The translations under genes and the position numbers were made by a program. From an uncultured Bacteroides sp. (lineage in GTDB: Bacteria > Bacteroidota > Bacteroidia > Bacteroidales > Bacteroidaceae), in contig CALUFR010000113.1 of NCBI GenBank assembly GCA_944319875.1, positions 37,772-101,771 of the forward strand: a stretch of DNA of 64,000 nucleotides, given 5' to 3'. The notes beneath the pieces were generated by a model. It did no database searches and was not told the DNA's origin. It worked only from the letters and a program-made list of their open reading frames with translations. Below, piece by piece: positions 48,455 through 57,447 of the stretch (positions within the stretch are counted from its first letter, which is position 1; each line of letters opens with the position of its first letter).

Positions 48455-49423
48455 ATGGATAAAAAGGACCTCAGAATTGTATATATGGGTACTCCTGACT
48501 TTGCCGTGGAGTCCCTGCGTTGCCTGGTGGAAGGCGGCTACAACGTAGTAGGTGTCATCACCATGCCCGACAAGCCCGCCGGACGCGGACATAAGTTGCA
48601 ATACTCGCCCGTCAAGCAATATGCACTGGACCACAACCTGCCCTTGCTCCAGCCCGAGAAACTGAAAGACGAAGCGTTTTTGGACGCTCTGCAGGCCTGG
48701 CAGGCCGACCTGCAGATTGTCGTGGCTTTCCGCATGCTGCCTGAGGTAGTATGGAACATGCCCCGACTGGGCACCTTCAACCTGCACGCATCGCTCCTGC
48801 CCCAATACCGCGGCGCCGCACCCATCAACTGGGCCGTCATCAACGGCGAGACGGAAACGGGCATCACCACTTTCTTCCTGAAACACGAGATTGACACGGG
48901 CGAAGTGATCCAACAAGTACGCGTCCCCATCGCCGACACAGACGACGTGGGCATCATCCACGACAAACTGATGATGCTGGGCGGCAAGCTGGTGACCGAA
49001 ACCGTGGACGCCATCCTCGACGGCACCATCCACAGCATCCCGCAGGAGGAAATGGGCGTGACGGGCGACCTGAAACCGGCACCCAAGATATTCAAAGAGA
49101 CGTGCCGCATCGACTGGAACCAACCTGTGAAGCGTATCTACGACTTCATCCGCGGGCTCTCCCCCTACCCTTCGGCATGGACCGAACTGGTGCAGCCCGA
49201 CGGGAACACAACCGTAGTAAAAGTTTTCGAGGCCGAAAAGCTCGTCAAGCCCCATAACCTGGAACCGGGGAGTCTCCTGACTGACGGAAAGACTTACATC
49301 CACGTGGCCGCCCAAGACGGTTTCGTCGGCATCCGCTCCCTGCAACTGCCGGGCAAGAAACGCCTGAAGACCGACGAGCTGCTCCGAGGCTTCCGCCTGG
49401 ACAATGCGTTCAAAATGAAATAA
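48455..49423 (+). CDS. fmt: Methionyl-tRNA formyltransferase
   Basis: The 322-residue enzyme formylates initiator methionyl-tRNA. The N-terminal Rossmann core begins IVYMGTPDFAV (about 8-18), and the formyl-donor site has FNLHASLLPQYRGAAPINWA (about 107-126) with N/H/D catalytic residues. A C-terminal OB domain follows (about 210-320). The ATG at 48,455 matches the family start; the earlier ATG at 48,407 adds non-family sequence. Confidence 0.95.
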   Translation: MDKKDLRIVYMGTPDFAVESLRCLVEGGYNVVGVITMPDKPAGRGHKLQYSPVKQYALDHNLPLLQPEKLKDEAFLDALQAWQADLQIVVAFRMLPEVVWNMPRLGTFNLHASLLPQYRGAAPINWAVINGETETGITTFFLKHEIDTGEVIQQVRVPIADTDDVGIIHDKLMMLGGKLVTETVDAILDGTIHSIPQEEMGVTGDLKPAPKIFKETCRIDWNQPVKRIYDFIRGLSPYPSAWTELVQPDGNTTVVKVFEAEKLVKPHNLEPGSLLTDGKTYIHVAAQDGFVGIRSLQLPGKKRLKTDELLRGFRLDNAFKMK

Positions 49424-49439
49424 CGATACCCCAAAGCCT

Positions 49440-50090
49440 ATGAAACCTATTATTTCCCCCTCTATCCTGTCGGCCAACTTCGGAAACCTGGCACGCGACA
49501 TCGACATGCTGAACCGAAGCGAAGCGGACTGGCTGCATATTGACATCATGGATGGCGTGTTCGTCCCTAACATATCCTTCGGATTTCCTGTACTGAAACA
49601 CGTAGCCCGATTGGCCCGGAAGCCGCTCGATGTCCACTTGATGATTGTACAGCCCGAAAAATTCATTCCCGAAATCAAAGCGCTGGGCACGGAAATCATG
49701 AACGTACACTACGAGACGTGCCCCCACCTGCACCGCGTAATCCAACAGATACGCGAAGCGGGCATGCGGCCGGCCGTCACCATCAATCCGGCCACGCCCG
49801 TCATGCTGCTGAAGGATATTGTCCGCGAAGTGGACATGGTGCTCGTCATGGGTGTCAATCCCGGCTTCGGCGGCCAAAAATTCATCGAGAACACTGTAGA
49901 GAAAGTATGCGAGCTGCGCGAGCTCATCACACGCACCGGCTCAAAAGCCCTGATAGAGGTGGACGGAGGCGTCAACCTGGAGACCGGTGCCCGCCTGATG
50001 AAAGCCGGAGCCGATATTCTTGTCGCAGGAAACGCGGTCTTCTCCGCCCCCTGTCCGGAGGAAGTGATTCACGCGCTAAAAAACCTCTAA
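49440..50090 (+). CDS. rpe: Ribulose-phosphate 3-epimerase
   Basis: The 216-residue TIM-barrel enzyme of the pentose phosphate pathway has ISPSILSANFGNL (about 4-16), HIDIMDGVFVPN (about 32-43), LDVHLMI (about 63-69), VNPGFGGQKF (about 138-147) and EVDGGVN (about 174-180), including the catalytic aspartates. Length is normal. It sits 16 bases after fmt and 12 bases before comEC. Confidence 0.96.
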   Translation: MKPIISPSILSANFGNLARDIDMLNRSEADWLHIDIMDGVFVPNISFGFPVLKHVARLARKPLDVHLMIVQPEKFIPEIKALGTEIMNVHYETCPHLHRVIQQIREAGMRPAVTINPATPVMLLKDIVREVDMVLVMGVNPGFGGQKFIENTVEKVCELRELITRTGSKALIEVDGGVNLETGARLMKAGADILVAGNAVFSAPCPEEVIHALKNL

Positions 50091-50102
50091 GCACGACAGG
50101 CC

Positions 50103-52193
50103 TTGTTTATTACCGCGCTACAGCAACATCCCTTTCTGCGACTCTTGTTGCCGTTGGTCATAGGAATTGTATGCGGAGACGCTTTCCCGCATGCAGTTCC
50201 TGTCACTCTATGGATAAGCCTGTTGGTCTGTTCCTGCGTTTTCCTGTTCATCTCCTATTTCATCCGCTGGAGGATCCTGTTCGGTCTGTTCCTGTTCATA
50301 CTGCTCGCCACGACGGGATTCGCACTGGCATCCGCCCATTGGACAAACACCTCCCTTCCCGTCCCCGACCGTGCCACCGTCTATCAGGTGACCCTTAACC
50401 AAACGCCCGAACGGAAAGAGCGCAGTATCCTCTGCCCGGCCATTGTGACGCAGATGCAAAGGGCTGATTCTACGTTGGAAACTCCCCGTCACCGTCCGCA
50501 AGTGCTGCTTTATCTCTCAGCGGACTCTATGGCGGCAACCTTGAAGCGGGGAGACCGCCTGTGGATACAGACCCGCATCCTCCCTCCGGCCAATAAAGGC
50601 ATCCCACATGAATTTGACTACGCACGCTTCCTGCAACACCGCGGCGTCAGCGGAACGGCCTTCATTCCCGCAGGCCGGTGGCAAAAGGCCGGACACGACT
50701 CCCTTCTGACCTTCCGACAAAAGGCGGCCAATCAGCAGGAGAAAATCGTCAGCCTCTACCGCCACCTGGGTTTTCAAGGCGATGAACTGGCCGTACTCTC
50801 CGCCCTGACCGTGGGCGACAAGGAGGAACTGAGCGAAAAAATCATCGAAACCTATTCCGTCACAGGAGCCAGCCATGTACTGGCCTTGTCGGGACTTCAC
50901 ATCGGCTTTCTGTATGCCTTGCTCTGGTTTCTGGCAGCTCCCCTTTGGAAGCGCTGGCGTCCGCTGAAACTTCCATTACTGGCCGTCATCGTCACCCTCC
51001 TGTGGGGATTCGCCTTCCTCACGGGGCTGTCTCCCTCCGTGGTCCGCTCCGTCTGCATGTTCTCCATCCTGGCACTTTCCCAGTTGCAATACGAGAAAGC
51101 CGTTTCGGCCAACACGCTGGCTGCCACAGCCTTTTTCATGCTGATTGTCCACCCGATGTGGCTGTTCGACGTAGGTTTCCAACTCTCCTTCACGGCCGTC
51201 GCCTCCATCCTGATGTTCTATTCCAAGCTGAACCGCCTTTATCAAGGCAAACATTGGATTATCCGGAAAATATGGGGCCTGATGAGCGTATCCATCGCAG
51301 CCCAGATAGGAACGGCTCCCCTCGTCATCTTCTACTTCTCACGCTTCTCCACCCATTTTCTGTTCACCAACCTGTGGGTCATTCCCATGGTGTCACTTGT
51401 GCTCTACGCCGCCATTTTCCTGTTGCTGCTGAGCCCTTTCCCCGCCTTGCAAACCACCGTTGCTCCTTACGTCGGAAAGCTTATAGAGATGCAAAACTAC
51501 GTACTGCAACAAATCGAGCAATGGCCCTACGCCTCCTTCGACCGTCTCAGCCTGGACGGATGCGAAGTGCTGCTCATCTATCTGATCCTTCTGTTCATCT
51601 ATCGCTATCAGAAGCTGGCTGTTCCGGCCAATGTCTACACCCTCCTGGGTGCGGTACTGATATTCTGCATATACCACACGGCCGGCCGCATCAGCCAGAC
51701 TCCCCATAAAAGCATTGCTTTCTACAACGTCCAAGGTTGCCCATCCGTGCATTGCCTGACGAACGGCACGCCATCCTGGCTGGTCTGCGCCGACAGCCTT
51801 CCCCGTACACAATGGCTCTGCCGATCCTTGTCGTCCCATTGGAACCGCATGAGGTTGGATGCTCCCCAAATCCTGACGGGACATCATGAAGAGCCTGCCC
51901 TCAGCCTGCACGACAACATCCTGAGTTACGGAGGCAAGCGTATCTGTCTGCTCAACGACAACCGCTGGCGCGGAAAGAGTGCCACCCACCCGCTTCCCAT
52001 CGACTACCTCTATATTTCCCGAGGCTACCGGGGTAATATCACCGAGCTGACTTCCCTGTTCCGCATCCGAACGGTTATCCTGGACGGATCGCTCTCAGCC
52101 TACTCCCGCAAGAAGATAACGGACGACTGCCTGAAGCTTGGTATCCGCTACCGTCTGCTCGAACGGGAAGGCCATATCGAAGTCCTTTTATAA
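50103..52193 (+). CDS. comEC: ComEC/Rec2-family DNA-uptake membrane protein, degenerate C-terminal domain
   Basis: The 696-residue protein starts at TTG. An N-terminal hydrophobic segment and an OB-like DUF4131 domain (about 25-170) precede the competence membrane domain (about 225-500). SGLHIGFLYALL is the marker motif (about 263-274). The last about 150 residues occupy the place of a metallo-beta-lactamase domain but show no HxHxDH zinc motif, so that part is probably inactive. The protein would take single-stranded DNA across the inner membrane. Confidence 0.85.
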   Translation: MFITALQQHPFLRLLLPLVIGIVCGDAFPHAVPVTLWISLLVCSCVFLFISYFIRWRILFGLFLFILLATTGFALASAHWTNTSLPVPDRATVYQVTLNQTPERKERSILCPAIVTQMQRADSTLETPRHRPQVLLYLSADSMAATLKRGDRLWIQTRILPPANKGIPHEFDYARFLQHRGVSGTAFIPAGRWQKAGHDSLLTFRQKAANQQEKIVSLYRHLGFQGDELAVLSALTVGDKEELSEKIIETYSVTGASHVLALSGLHIGFLYALLWFLAAPLWKRWRPLKLPLLAVIVTLLWGFAFLTGLSPSVVRSVCMFSILALSQLQYEKAVSANTLAATAFFMLIVHPMWLFDVGFQLSFTAVASILMFYSKLNRLYQGKHWIIRKIWGLMSVSIAAQIGTAPLVIFYFSRFSTHFLFTNLWVIPMVSLVLYAAIFLLLLSPFPALQTTVAPYVGKLIEMQNYVLQQIEQWPYASFDRLSLDGCEVLLIYLILLFIYRYQKLAVPANVYTLLGAVLIFCIYHTAGRISQTPHKSIAFYNVQGCPSVHCLTNGTPSWLVCADSLPRTQWLCRSLSSHWNRMRLDAPQILTGHHEEPALSLHDNILSYGGKRICLLNDNRWRGKSATHPLPIDYLYISRGYRGNITELTSLFRIRTVILDGSLSAYSRKKITDDCLKLGIRYRLLEREGHIEVLL

Positions 52194-52290
52194 CAGCCTG
52201 TTTCTTCCATCGCCCGCACATCACGTTCTTTTTCGGAAAGCTTTTGCATTTTTTAATGACTGAGAAGCCGGAAAGCTCAAACAATCAGGC

Positions 52291-52298
52291 TATCTTTG
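52291..52298 (+). promoter_or_regulatory. -7 box of the HAD-hotdog gene
   Basis: TATCTTTG matches TAnnTTTG, 23 bases before the start. Confidence 0.6.
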
Positions 52299-52320
52299 AA
52301 GAACATCAAATTTTGCGGCT

Positions 52321-53553
52321 ATGAAATATAAACTTTTGGTTCTCGATGTGGACGGAACTCTTCTCAATGAAGAGAAAACCATCAGTAAACGTACGCTGTC
52401 CGCATTGCTGAAAGTACAGCAAATGGGGGTACGTATTGTATTGGCGTCGGGCAGGCCGACCTACGGACTGATGCCGATAGCCAAAGCGCTTGAACTGGGC
52501 CTCTACGGAGGCTTCATCCTGTCCTACAATGGCTGTCAGATTATTGACGCACGCAACGGGCACGTCCTGTTTGAACGCAGAATCAACCCGGAGATGTTGC
52601 CCTATATCGAAAAGAAAGCGATCAAAAACAATTTCGCGTTGTTCACCTACCACGACGATACCCTGCTGACCAATCGGCCGGACAACGTGCACGTCAAGGA
52701 AGAAGCGGCGCTGAACGAACTGAAAATCATTGAGGAAAGCGAATTCTCCACCGCTATCGACTTCGCCCCGTGCAAGTGCATGCTGGTGAGCGATGACGAG
52801 GAGGCGCTGGTGGGTCTCGAAAACCACTGGAAGAAACGCTTGGACGGTGTGCTCGACGTATTCCGCTCGGAGGACTATTTCCTGGAAGTAGTTCCCTGCT
52901 CCATCGACAAGGCCAACACCCTGTCCGTCCTGCTGGAGCAGCTGGACGTGAAGCGCGACGAAGTGATTGCCATCGGTGACGGTGTGTGCGACGTGGCCAT
53001 GATCCAACTGGCCGGGATGGGCATCGCGATGGGCAACTCCGTGGACTCCGTGAAAATTTGTGCCGACTACATCACGGACACCAATGAAAACGACGGTGTG
53101 GCCCAGGCCGTAGAAAAACTGATCTTGGCCGACATCCGCGCCACTAAAATCCCTCTTGACCAACTGAACGCTCAAGGAAGCCACGCCCTGATGGGCAATC
53201 TGGGCATTCAATACACCTATGCGGCTGAAGATCGCGTGGAGGCCACCATGCCGGTAGACCACCGCACGCGCCAGCCTTTCGGCATCCTGCACGGCGGAGC
53301 CACCCTGGCCTTGGCCGAAACCGTAGCCGGGCTGGGCTCCATGATAGCCTGTCAGCCCGATGAATTTGTGGTAGGAATGCAGGTGAGCGGCAACCACATC
53401 TCTTCCGCCCACGAAGGAGACACCGTGCGTGCCGTGGCCACCATCGTACACAAAGGCCGCTCGTCACACGTGTGGAATGTCGACGTATTTACTTCTACAA
53501 ACAAGCTGGTATCTTCCATCAGGGTAGTGAACAGCGTGATGAAGAAACGGTAG
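52321..53553 (+). CDS. Cof-type HAD hydrolase fused to a PaaI/YdiI-like hotdog thioesterase
   Basis: The 410-residue protein has two enzyme halves. The HAD IIB part (about 1-270) has the nucleophile aspartate in DVDGTLL (about 9-15), ASGRP (about 41-45) and GDGVCDVAM (about 219), where the usual ND reads CD. The hotdog part (about 275-410) has HGGATLALAET (about 323-333), with the glutamate typical of YdiI/MenI-type CoA thioesterases. The fusion suggests coupled phosphatase and thioesterase steps, possibly in menaquinone or another CoA pathway; the substrate is unknown. Confidence 0.85.
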   Translation: MKYKLLVLDVDGTLLNEEKTISKRTLSALLKVQQMGVRIVLASGRPTYGLMPIAKALELGLYGGFILSYNGCQIIDARNGHVLFERRINPEMLPYIEKKAIKNNFALFTYHDDTLLTNRPDNVHVKEEAALNELKIIEESEFSTAIDFAPCKCMLVSDDEEALVGLENHWKKRLDGVLDVFRSEDYFLEVVPCSIDKANTLSVLLEQLDVKRDEVIAIGDGVCDVAMIQLAGMGIAMGNSVDSVKICADYITDTNENDGVAQAVEKLILADIRATKIPLDQLNAQGSHALMGNLGIQYTYAAEDRVEATMPVDHRTRQPFGILHGGATLALAETVAGLGSMIACQPDEFVVGMQVSGNHISSAHEGDTVRAVATIVHKGRSSHVWNVDVFTSTNKLVSSIRVVNSVMKKR

Positions 53554-53621
53554 GCCATGCCCGACAAGCCGTTTTCCAAATAAAACCATCCGCTCCTACG
53601 GGTAGGAACAAACTTTTTTCG

Positions 53622-53629
53622 TACATTTG
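53622..53629 (+). promoter_or_regulatory. -7 box of the DHH phosphoesterase gene
   Basis: TACATTTG matches TAnnTTTG, 38 bases before the start. Confidence 0.55.
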
Positions 53630-53666
53630 CCCGCAATATTCATTTTCTTAAAAAGACTATAGGCAG

Positions 53667-54698
53667 ATGTTAAGCAAAATAATCGCGCAAGCGAACATCG
53701 ACCATTTCGCCAAATGGCTCGACCGCGCGGAGCGGATGGTTATCGTAAGCCATGTCAGCCCGGATGGAGACGCCATCGGTTCCTCCCTGGGCCTGTGGCA
53801 CTTTCTCAACTCGCAGGACAAGATAGCTCACATCATTGTCCCCAACGCCTTCCCCGACTTCCTGAAGTGGATGCCGGGCAGTAAGGACATCCTGTTGTAC
53901 AACCGTTATAAAGAGTTCGCCGACCAGCTCATCGCCGAGGCCGACGTCATCTGTTGCCTGGACTTCAACGCCCTGAACCGCATCGACGCGATGGCCGATG
54001 CCGTCAGAAACTCCCCCGCACGCAAGATCCTGATAGACCATCACCTGCATCCCGAGGACTTCTGCCGCATTGTCATCTCCCACCCCGAGATTTCTTCGAC
54101 CTCCGAACTTGTCTTCCGCCTCATCTGCCGCATGGGCTACTTCAGCGACATCACCAAACAGGGAGCGGAGTGCATCTACACGGGCATGATGACGGACACG
54201 GGCGGCTTCACCTACAACTCCAACAACCGCGAAATCTACTTCATCATCAGCGAACTGCTCTCCAAGGGCATCGACAAGGACGCCATCTATCGCAAGGTGT
54301 TCAACACTTACTCCGAGAGCCGCCTGCGCCTGATGGGACACGTGCTGACACAGATGAAAGTCTATCCCGAATACCGTGCCGCACTGATATCGCTCACCGA
54401 AAAGGAGCAGAAACAATTCAACTATATCCGCGGAGACAGTGAGGGCTTTGTCAACATCCCGCTCAGCATCAAGAACGTCATCTTCTCCTGTTTCCTGCGC
54501 GAGGACACCGAAAAACCGATGATAAAAATCTCTCTGCGCTCCGTAGGCAGCTTCCCCTGCAACCGACTGGCCTCCGAATTCTTTGGCGGAGGCGGGCACT
54601 TGAATGCGTCGGGCGGTGAATTCTACGGTACCATGGAAGAGGCTCAAAAAGTGTTCGAACAAGCTTTGGAGAAATACAAGCCGCTGCTCAACGCCTAA
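53667..54698 (+). CDS. DHH-family phosphoesterase (NrnA-like)
   Basis: The 343-residue soluble enzyme of the DHH/DHHA1 family degrades short nucleic acids or cyclic dinucleotide products. VSHVSPDGDAIGSSL (about 28-42) and LIDHHLHPEDF (about 127-137) hold the metal ligands. MMTDTGGFTYN (about 173) continues the DHH domain, and DHHA1 ends in GGGGHLNASGG (about 307-317). Domain order and length match NrnA. Confidence 0.9.
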   Translation: MLSKIIAQANIDHFAKWLDRAERMVIVSHVSPDGDAIGSSLGLWHFLNSQDKIAHIIVPNAFPDFLKWMPGSKDILLYNRYKEFADQLIAEADVICCLDFNALNRIDAMADAVRNSPARKILIDHHLHPEDFCRIVISHPEISSTSELVFRLICRMGYFSDITKQGAECIYTGMMTDTGGFTYNSNNREIYFIISELLSKGIDKDAIYRKVFNTYSESRLRLMGHVLTQMKVYPEYRAALISLTEKEQKQFNYIRGDSEGFVNIPLSIKNVIFSCFLREDTEKPMIKISLRSVGSFPCNRLASEFFGGGGHLNASGGEFYGTMEEAQKVFEQALEKYKPLLNA

Positions 54699-54750
54699 GG
54701 ATAAAAAGCACGGGGTAAAGGTTAAAAGATACGAACTTTGCACCCGTATC

Positions 54751-54781
54751 TTTCAATATTCAAGGAAATCAGATACTTTTG
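54751..54781 (+). promoter_or_regulatory. Promoter of the DUF4827 gene
   Basis: TTTC (54,751-54,754), a 19-base spacer and TACTTTTG (54,774-54,781) precede the DUF4827 gene start. Confidence 0.6.
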
Positions 54782-54809
54782 TACGAAAATTCTATTTATT
54801 CTTGCTTAG

Positions 54810-55415
54810 ATGAAGAAACTCATTTTACTCATTCTGATACTGTTAGGCGCAGGTTTTGCCTTCCAGGCATGTGACGACACGAAAACGTATGCCGAAATGT
54901 TGGAAGAGGAAGACGATGCCATCGCCGATTTCATCAACAAAGAAGGCATCAAAGTTATCAGCCAGACTGAATTCTTTGACAATGACTCCGTGACGAATGT
55001 CGAGGAAAACGAATTCGTACAGCTGGCCAGCGGCGTCTATATGCAGATTGTGGACAAAGGCTCGGACAATCCGGCTGACACCGTGAAGAACAACGACCTA
55101 ATCCTGGTGCGCTTCATGGAATACAGCCTGATAGACAAAGACACGACGTTAAGCAATCTGGATCTTCCCTATCTGGTGGATGAATTCAAGTACACCGTTT
55201 CATCTTCCTCCATCGCGGGTATATTCACCCAAGGCCTGATGTACTCCGGATATCGCTACACAGCGGTACCCGCAGGATGGCTGGTGCCCCTGCCTTACGT
55301 GCGCGACAAAGCCCACGTCCGCCTCATCATACCTTCGAAGATGGGACACCAAGGCGCCATGCAGTATGTCTATCCATACTACTACGACATCACCAAATAC
55401 CAGATTTACAAATAA
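54810..55415 (+). CDS. DUF4827 lipoprotein
   Basis: The 201-residue protein has a lipoprotein signal (lipobox FQAC, Cys about 20) followed by DDTKTYAEMLEEED. The C-terminal about 130 residues (VQLASGVYMQIVDKG... and a final PYYYDITKYQIYK) resemble an FKBP-like fold that lost part of the active site. DUF4827 is Bacteroidales-specific and of unknown function. It lies before glmM, 40 bases apart. Confidence 0.82.
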   Translation: MKKLILLILILLGAGFAFQACDDTKTYAEMLEEEDDAIADFINKEGIKVISQTEFFDNDSVTNVEENEFVQLASGVYMQIVDKGSDNPADTVKNNDLILVRFMEYSLIDKDTTLSNLDLPYLVDEFKYTVSSSSIAGIFTQGLMYSGYRYTAVPAGWLVPLPYVRDKAHVRLIIPSKMGHQGAMQYVYPYYYDITKYQIYK

Positions 55416-55455
55416 CATACACAAACATCATCAACTGCTTTAAACTATTCACTCT

Positions 55456-56844
55456 ATGACTCTTATCAAATCTATCTCCGGAATCCGCGGAACCATCGGC
55501 GGCCATACAGGCGAAGGGCTCAATCCGCTTGACATCGTGAAGTTCACCTCTGCCTATGCGACTTTGATCCGCAAAACGTGTACCGTAAAAAGCAACAAGA
55601 TTGTCGTGGGGCGCGACGCCCGCCTTTCCGGAGAGATGGTGAAGAATGTGGTGGTAGGCACCCTGATGGGCATGGGATGGGACGTAGTCGACATCGACCT
55701 GGCATCCACACCGACCACCGAACTGGCCGTCACGATGGAAGGCGCCAGCGGCGGCATCATCCTCACCGCCTCGCACAACCCCAAACAATGGAACGCCCTG
55801 AAACTGCTGAACGAGAAGGGTGAATTCCTGAACAAGGAAGAAGGCAACGAAGTGCTCCGCATTGCTGAAGCCGAGGCGTTCGAATACGCCGAGGTGGACA
55901 AATTGGGAACTTACCGCAAGGACCTGACTTACAATCAAAAGCATATAGACAGCGTATTGGCACTCGACCTCGTAGACGTAGAAGCCATCCGCAAGGCCGA
56001 CTTCCACGTAGCCATCGACTGCGTGAACTCCGTGGGCGGCATCATCCTGCCCCAGCTGTTCGAAGCATTAGGCGTGAAGCATGTGGAGAAACTCTACTGC
56101 GAGCCAACCGGCAACTTCCAGCACAATCCCGAACCGCTGGAAAAGAACCTGGGCGACATCATGAACCTGATGAAGGCAGGCAAGAACGATGTAGCGTTCG
56201 TGGTTGATCCCGACGTAGACCGCCTGGCCATCATCTGCGAAGACGGACGCATGTATGGCGAAGAATATACACTGGTCAGCGTGGCCGACTACATCCTGAA
56301 GCACACGCCCGGAAGCACCGTGTCCAACCTCAGCTCCACCCGCGCCCTGCGCGACGTGACCCGTAAGTACGGACAGCAATATTATGCGGCGGCCGTAGGC
56401 GAAGTAAACGTTACGACAAAGATGAAGGAAGTGGGTGCCGTCATCGGCGGTGAAGGCAATGGAGGCGTCATCTACCCCGCCAGCCACTACGGACGCGACG
56501 CCCTGGTAGGCATCGCTCTTTTCCTGAGCCACCTGGCACACGAAGGCAAGAAAGTAAGCGAAGTGCGTGCCATGTATCCCGCCTACTTCATGGGTAAGAA
56601 CCGCATCGACCTGACACCGGACACGGATGTAGACGCCATCCTGGCCAAAGTAAAAGAGCTGTATAAAGAGGAAGAAATCAATGATATAGACGGTGTGAAG
56701 ATCGACTTCCCCGACAAATGGGTGCATCTGCGCAAAAGCAACACGGAACCCATCATCCGCATATACAGCGAAGCGCATACGCAGGAAGAGGCCGATGCCA
56801 TCGGACAAGAAATCATCAAGGTAGTGGAAGGACTGACGAAATAA
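55456..56844 (+). CDS. glmM: Phosphoglucosamine mutase-type phosphohexomutase
   Basis: The 462-residue enzyme has the phosphoserine loop ILTASHNPKQWNA (about 102-114), a metal loop DPDVDRLA (about 253-260), the sugar loop GGEGNGGVIYP (about 333-343) and the phosphate loop RKSNTEPIIRIYSEA near the end. It interconverts glucosamine 6- and 1-phosphate on the way to UDP-GlcNAc. Mannose or glucose forms are the alternative substrates. Confidence 0.9.
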   Translation: MTLIKSISGIRGTIGGHTGEGLNPLDIVKFTSAYATLIRKTCTVKSNKIVVGRDARLSGEMVKNVVVGTLMGMGWDVVDIDLASTPTTELAVTMEGASGGIILTASHNPKQWNALKLLNEKGEFLNKEEGNEVLRIAEAEAFEYAEVDKLGTYRKDLTYNQKHIDSVLALDLVDVEAIRKADFHVAIDCVNSVGGIILPQLFEALGVKHVEKLYCEPTGNFQHNPEPLEKNLGDIMNLMKAGKNDVAFVVDPDVDRLAIICEDGRMYGEEYTLVSVADYILKHTPGSTVSNLSSTRALRDVTRKYGQQYYAAAVGEVNVTTKMKEVGAVIGGEGNGGVIYPASHYGRDALVGIALFLSHLAHEGKKVSEVRAMYPAYFMGKNRIDLTPDTDVDAILAKVKELYKEEEINDIDGVKIDFPDKWVHLRKSNTEPIIRIYSEAHTQEEADAIGQEIIKVVEGLTK

Positions 56845-56845
56845 A

Positions 56846-56940
56846 TGAAGAACTGATAATGAAGAACTGCCTGCGGTCGCAGAACGGTTCTTCATTCTTT
56901 TTTATGCCTTATTCTTCATTCCTCATTCTTCATTAAAACC
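56846..56940. repeat. Interspersed TTCATT-rich repeat between glmM and the NUDIX gene
   Basis: GAAGAACTGATAATGAAGAACTGC is followed by a GCGGTCGC core and TTCTTCATTC repeats. The right part overlaps the end of the minus-strand NUDIX gene and encodes its last residues VLMKNEE. It belongs to the same family as the repeat at 5,224-5,262. Confidence 0.55.
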
Positions 56941-57431
56941 ACCTTCTCCACTTCCCCTTCAAAGTTCGGTGTAAACACGCCTTTTCCTACATTTGTTCTT
57001 ATTTCCTCGACTGTCCAGAAACGCCCTCCGTCCAACTCTTCACTGGGACGGATTGCTCCATCGTAAACCGTCTTGTAGGTAAAGACCAGCTCACGCTCGC
57101 GAGCCGATTCAAACACATAATGGATGACCCGTTGAGGCGTAAAGTCCGTAATGCCCAGTTCTTCACGCGCCTCCCGTTGTAAAGCCTGCTCTACGCTTTC
57201 TCCCAAATCCACATGCCCGCCCACGGCCGTATCCCACTTGCCGGGCTGGATATCTTTCCACTCGGGACGTTTTTGCAGATAAAGCTCTCCGCGCGAATTG
57301 AACACATGCAGGTGCACCACGGGATGCAACAATTTGCTACCGTTATGGCATTCGCCACGCGTAGCGGCACCGGTGATATTACCTTCCTCATCAACAAGAG
57401 GAAACATTTCCTGGTTATTATCTTGGTTCAT
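56916..57431 (-). CDS. NUDIX hydrolase
   Basis: The 171-residue protein has the NUDIX box GGHVDLGESVEQALQREARE plus ELG (about residues 71-93), complete with the metal glutamates. ITGAATRGECHN near the start and the LYLQKRPEWKD strand recall isopentenyl-diphosphate isomerase-like NUDIX proteins such as YfcD. The substrate is unknown. Its end comes from an interspersed repeat. It is 16 bases downstream of queA on the same strand. Confidence 0.88.
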   Translation of the reverse strand: MNQDNNQEMFPLVDEEGNITGAATRGECHNGSKLLHPVVHLHVFNSRGELYLQKRPEWKDIQPGKWDTAVGGHVDLGESVEQALQREAREELGITDFTPQRVIHYVFESARERELVFTYKTVYDGAIRPSEELDGGRFWTVEEIRTNVGKGVFTPNFEGEVEKVVLMKNEE

Positions 57432-57447
57432 AGGTTCAGTTAAAAAT

